Shown piece by piece: positions 4,627-5,780 of a stretch of DNA of 5,780 bases. Numbering within the stretch: position 1 is the first letter of the stretch; each line of letters begins with the position of its first letter. This stretch comes from an uncultured Collinsella sp. (lineage in GTDB: Bacteria; Actinomycetota; Coriobacteriia; Coriobacteriales; Coriobacteriaceae). The translations under genes and the position numbers were made by a program. The stretch is from assembly GCA_900544425.1 (NCBI GenBank), contig UQUX01000110.1, positions 1-5,780 of the forward strand. The letters are read 5' to 3'. Under the pieces are notes generated by a model. It was not told where the DNA came from, made no database searches, and saw only the letters and a program-made list of their open reading frames with translations.

Positions 4627-5780
4627 ATGGAGCGTGCAAGCGGCGTCCTCATGCCCGTCTCATCTCTGCCCGGACCATACGGAATCGGCGGCTTTGGCTG
4701 GAATGCCTACGACTTCGTCGATTTTCTCGCCTCGTGCAAACAACATTACTGGCAGATTCTGCCCCTTACGACGACCAGCTATGGCGATTCGCCCTATCAG
4801 TCGTTCTCGGCCCGCGCAGGCAACCCCAACTTTATCGACTTTGCCGAGCTTATCGAGGCAGGGTATCTAGAGCAGCGCGATATCGATGGCGTGTACCTGG
4901 GTTCTGACCCCAGTAACGTCGACTACGGTGCCATCTTTGGCGGCCGCCGTCAGATTCTCGACCGCGCCGCCGAGCGCTTTGCTGCCGACAAGCCGGCCGA
5001 TTTCGATGACTTTATCCAAGCCAACGAGGACTGGCTCATCCCCTACTGTGAGTTTATGACCGTCAAAGAGGAGTGCGGTCTCAAGGCGTTTTGGGAGTGG
5101 CCCGCGGAGCTCCGCACCCGCGGTGAGGCTTCCGCCAAGGTCTGCGCCGACCATCCGGCGCGTATGCTCTACCACCAGATGACGCAGTACTTCTTCGATC
5201 GCCAGTGGAGCCGCCTCAAGGCCTATGCCAACGAGCGCGACATTCTCATCATCGGCGACCTGCCCATCTATGTCTCGCGTGACTCCGTCGAGATGTGGGC
5301 GACGCCTGAGCTCTTTAAGATCGACGCCGCCGGCAATCCCGTGAGCGTCGCCGGCACGCCGCCCGACCAGTTCTCGGCCACCGGCCAGTACTGGGGCAAC
5401 CCCATCTACGACTGGGACGCTATGGAGTCCGATGGCTTCTCCTGGTGGGAGGGCCGCATTCGCGCCGCCCTCGACATGTACGACGTCATCCGCCTGGATC
5501 ACTTCCGCGGCTTCGAGGCCTATTGGGAGGTGCCGTTCTCCTCGCCCGATTCGTCCTACGGTTCGTGGACGCAGGGCCCCGGCCTCAAGTTCTTCAAGAC
5601 GCTCGAGGAAAAGCTCGGCACGCTGCCCATCATCGCCGAGGACCTGGGCTTCCTCACCCCCGGCGTCATCGACATGCGCGATAACTCGGGCTTCCCCGGC
5701 ATGAAGATCCTGCAGTTTGCCTTTGAGGGTACCAACTCGTACTACCTGCCGCATAACTACATCGCCAACACCGTCGCCTA
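4627..5780 (+). CDS. malQ: 4-alpha-glucanotransferase (amylomaltase, GH77), N-terminal part cut by window edge
   Basis: This cytoplasmic enzyme transfers alpha-1,4-glucan segments between maltodextrins, in maltose/starch or glycogen metabolism. 384 residues are visible; the family is about 500 long, so some 115-120 C-terminal residues lie beyond the edge. The N-terminus MERASGVLMPVSSLPGPYGIG matches the family start. WQILPLTTTSYGDSPYQSFSA (42-62) is the conserved early strand. GTPPDQFSATGQYWGNPIYDW (243-263) is the 250s loop. The nucleophile is Asp291 in RLDHFRGF and the acid/base is Glu338 in IIAEDLG; the third catalytic Asp is downstream of the window. The ATG at 4627 has GGTGAG seven bases before it. 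An in-frame GTG at 4615 would add only four residues and is less likely. It follows the galE terminator and likely has its own promoter. No frameshift is seen up to the edge. Confidence 0.95.
   Translation, partial: MERASGVLMPVSSLPGPYGIGGFGWNAYDFVDFLASCKQHYWQILPLTTTSYGDSPYQSFSARAGNPNFIDFAELIEAGYLEQRDIDGVYLGSDPSNVDYGAIFGGRRQILDRAAERFAADKPADFDDFIQANEDWLIPYCEFMTVKEECGLKAFWEWPAELRTRGEASAKVCADHPARMLYHQMTQYFFDRQWSRLKAYANERDILIIGDLPIYVSRDSVEMWATPELFKIDAAGNPVSVAGTPPDQFSATGQYWGNPIYDWDAMESDGFSWWEGRIRAALDMYDVIRLDHFRGFEAYWEVPFSSPDSSYGSWTQGPGLKFFKTLEEKLGTLPIIAEDLGFLTPGVIDMRDNSGFPGMKILQFAFEGTNSYYLPHNYIANTVA

Noticed and set aside
4464..4907. Plus-strand open frame of 147 codons before and over malQ
   Set aside because: It overlaps malQ in another frame, has no family features and is Arg-rich as expected for a shadow of a GC-rich gene.
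4867..5754. Minus-strand 295-codon frame opposite malQ
   Set aside because: malQ is unambiguous by its GH77 motifs. The antisense product is low-complexity and has no motifs.

Overview
The window looks like a chromosomal segment of a high-GC gut actinobacterium of the class Coriobacteriia, most likely Collinsella or a close relative. The evidence is a GC-rich genome with strong GCC/GGC/CTC codon preference, a Tat-like secreted PcsB-type hydrolase, and type II-like MurB, GalE and MalQ proteins of that flavour. The genus is an inference from style and has not been searched.

Layout, left to right. (1) Positions 2-505, minus strand: the 5' part of a LacI-family regulator. The helix-turn-helix and first effector-domain strands are clear, but the last ~50 codons before the window edge no longer resemble the family. 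(2) A divergent intergenic region, 506-688. (3) murB on the plus strand, 689-1651 (peptidoglycan precursor synthesis). (4) A 221-bp convergent intergenic region, 1652-1872. It holds a 9-bp terminator-like hairpin and a very long inverted repeat with perfect 33-bp arms around a second, related hairpin. (5) A secreted coiled-coil plus NlpC/P60-CHAP-type peptidoglycan hydrolase on the minus strand, 1873-3078. (6) A 266-bp divergent intergenic region, 3079-3344, with a cluster of ACATAT-like motifs on the hydrolase side and a promoter for galE on the other. (7) galE on the plus strand, 3345-4406, closed by a strong intrinsic terminator. (8) A 220-bp gap, 4407-4626, with a promoter-like element carrying a 19-bp dyad. 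(9) malQ on the plus strand from 4627, cut by the right edge of the window.

The genes form separate transcription units rather than one operon. Two concern the cell wall: MurB makes UDP-MurNAc and the secreted hydrolase probably cuts peptidoglycan. Two concern sugars: GalE interconverts UDP-glucose and UDP-galactose, and MalQ is a 4-alpha-glucanotransferase. One is a sugar-type transcriptional regulator. Coding content is mainly housekeeping. I see no CRISPR array, tRNA, rRNA, transposase or defence system. The most unusual signals are non-coding or at the edge: the long inverted repeat, the aberrant end of the LacI gene, and the operator-like dyads before malQ and the hydrolase gene. I found no convincing new multi-gene system.
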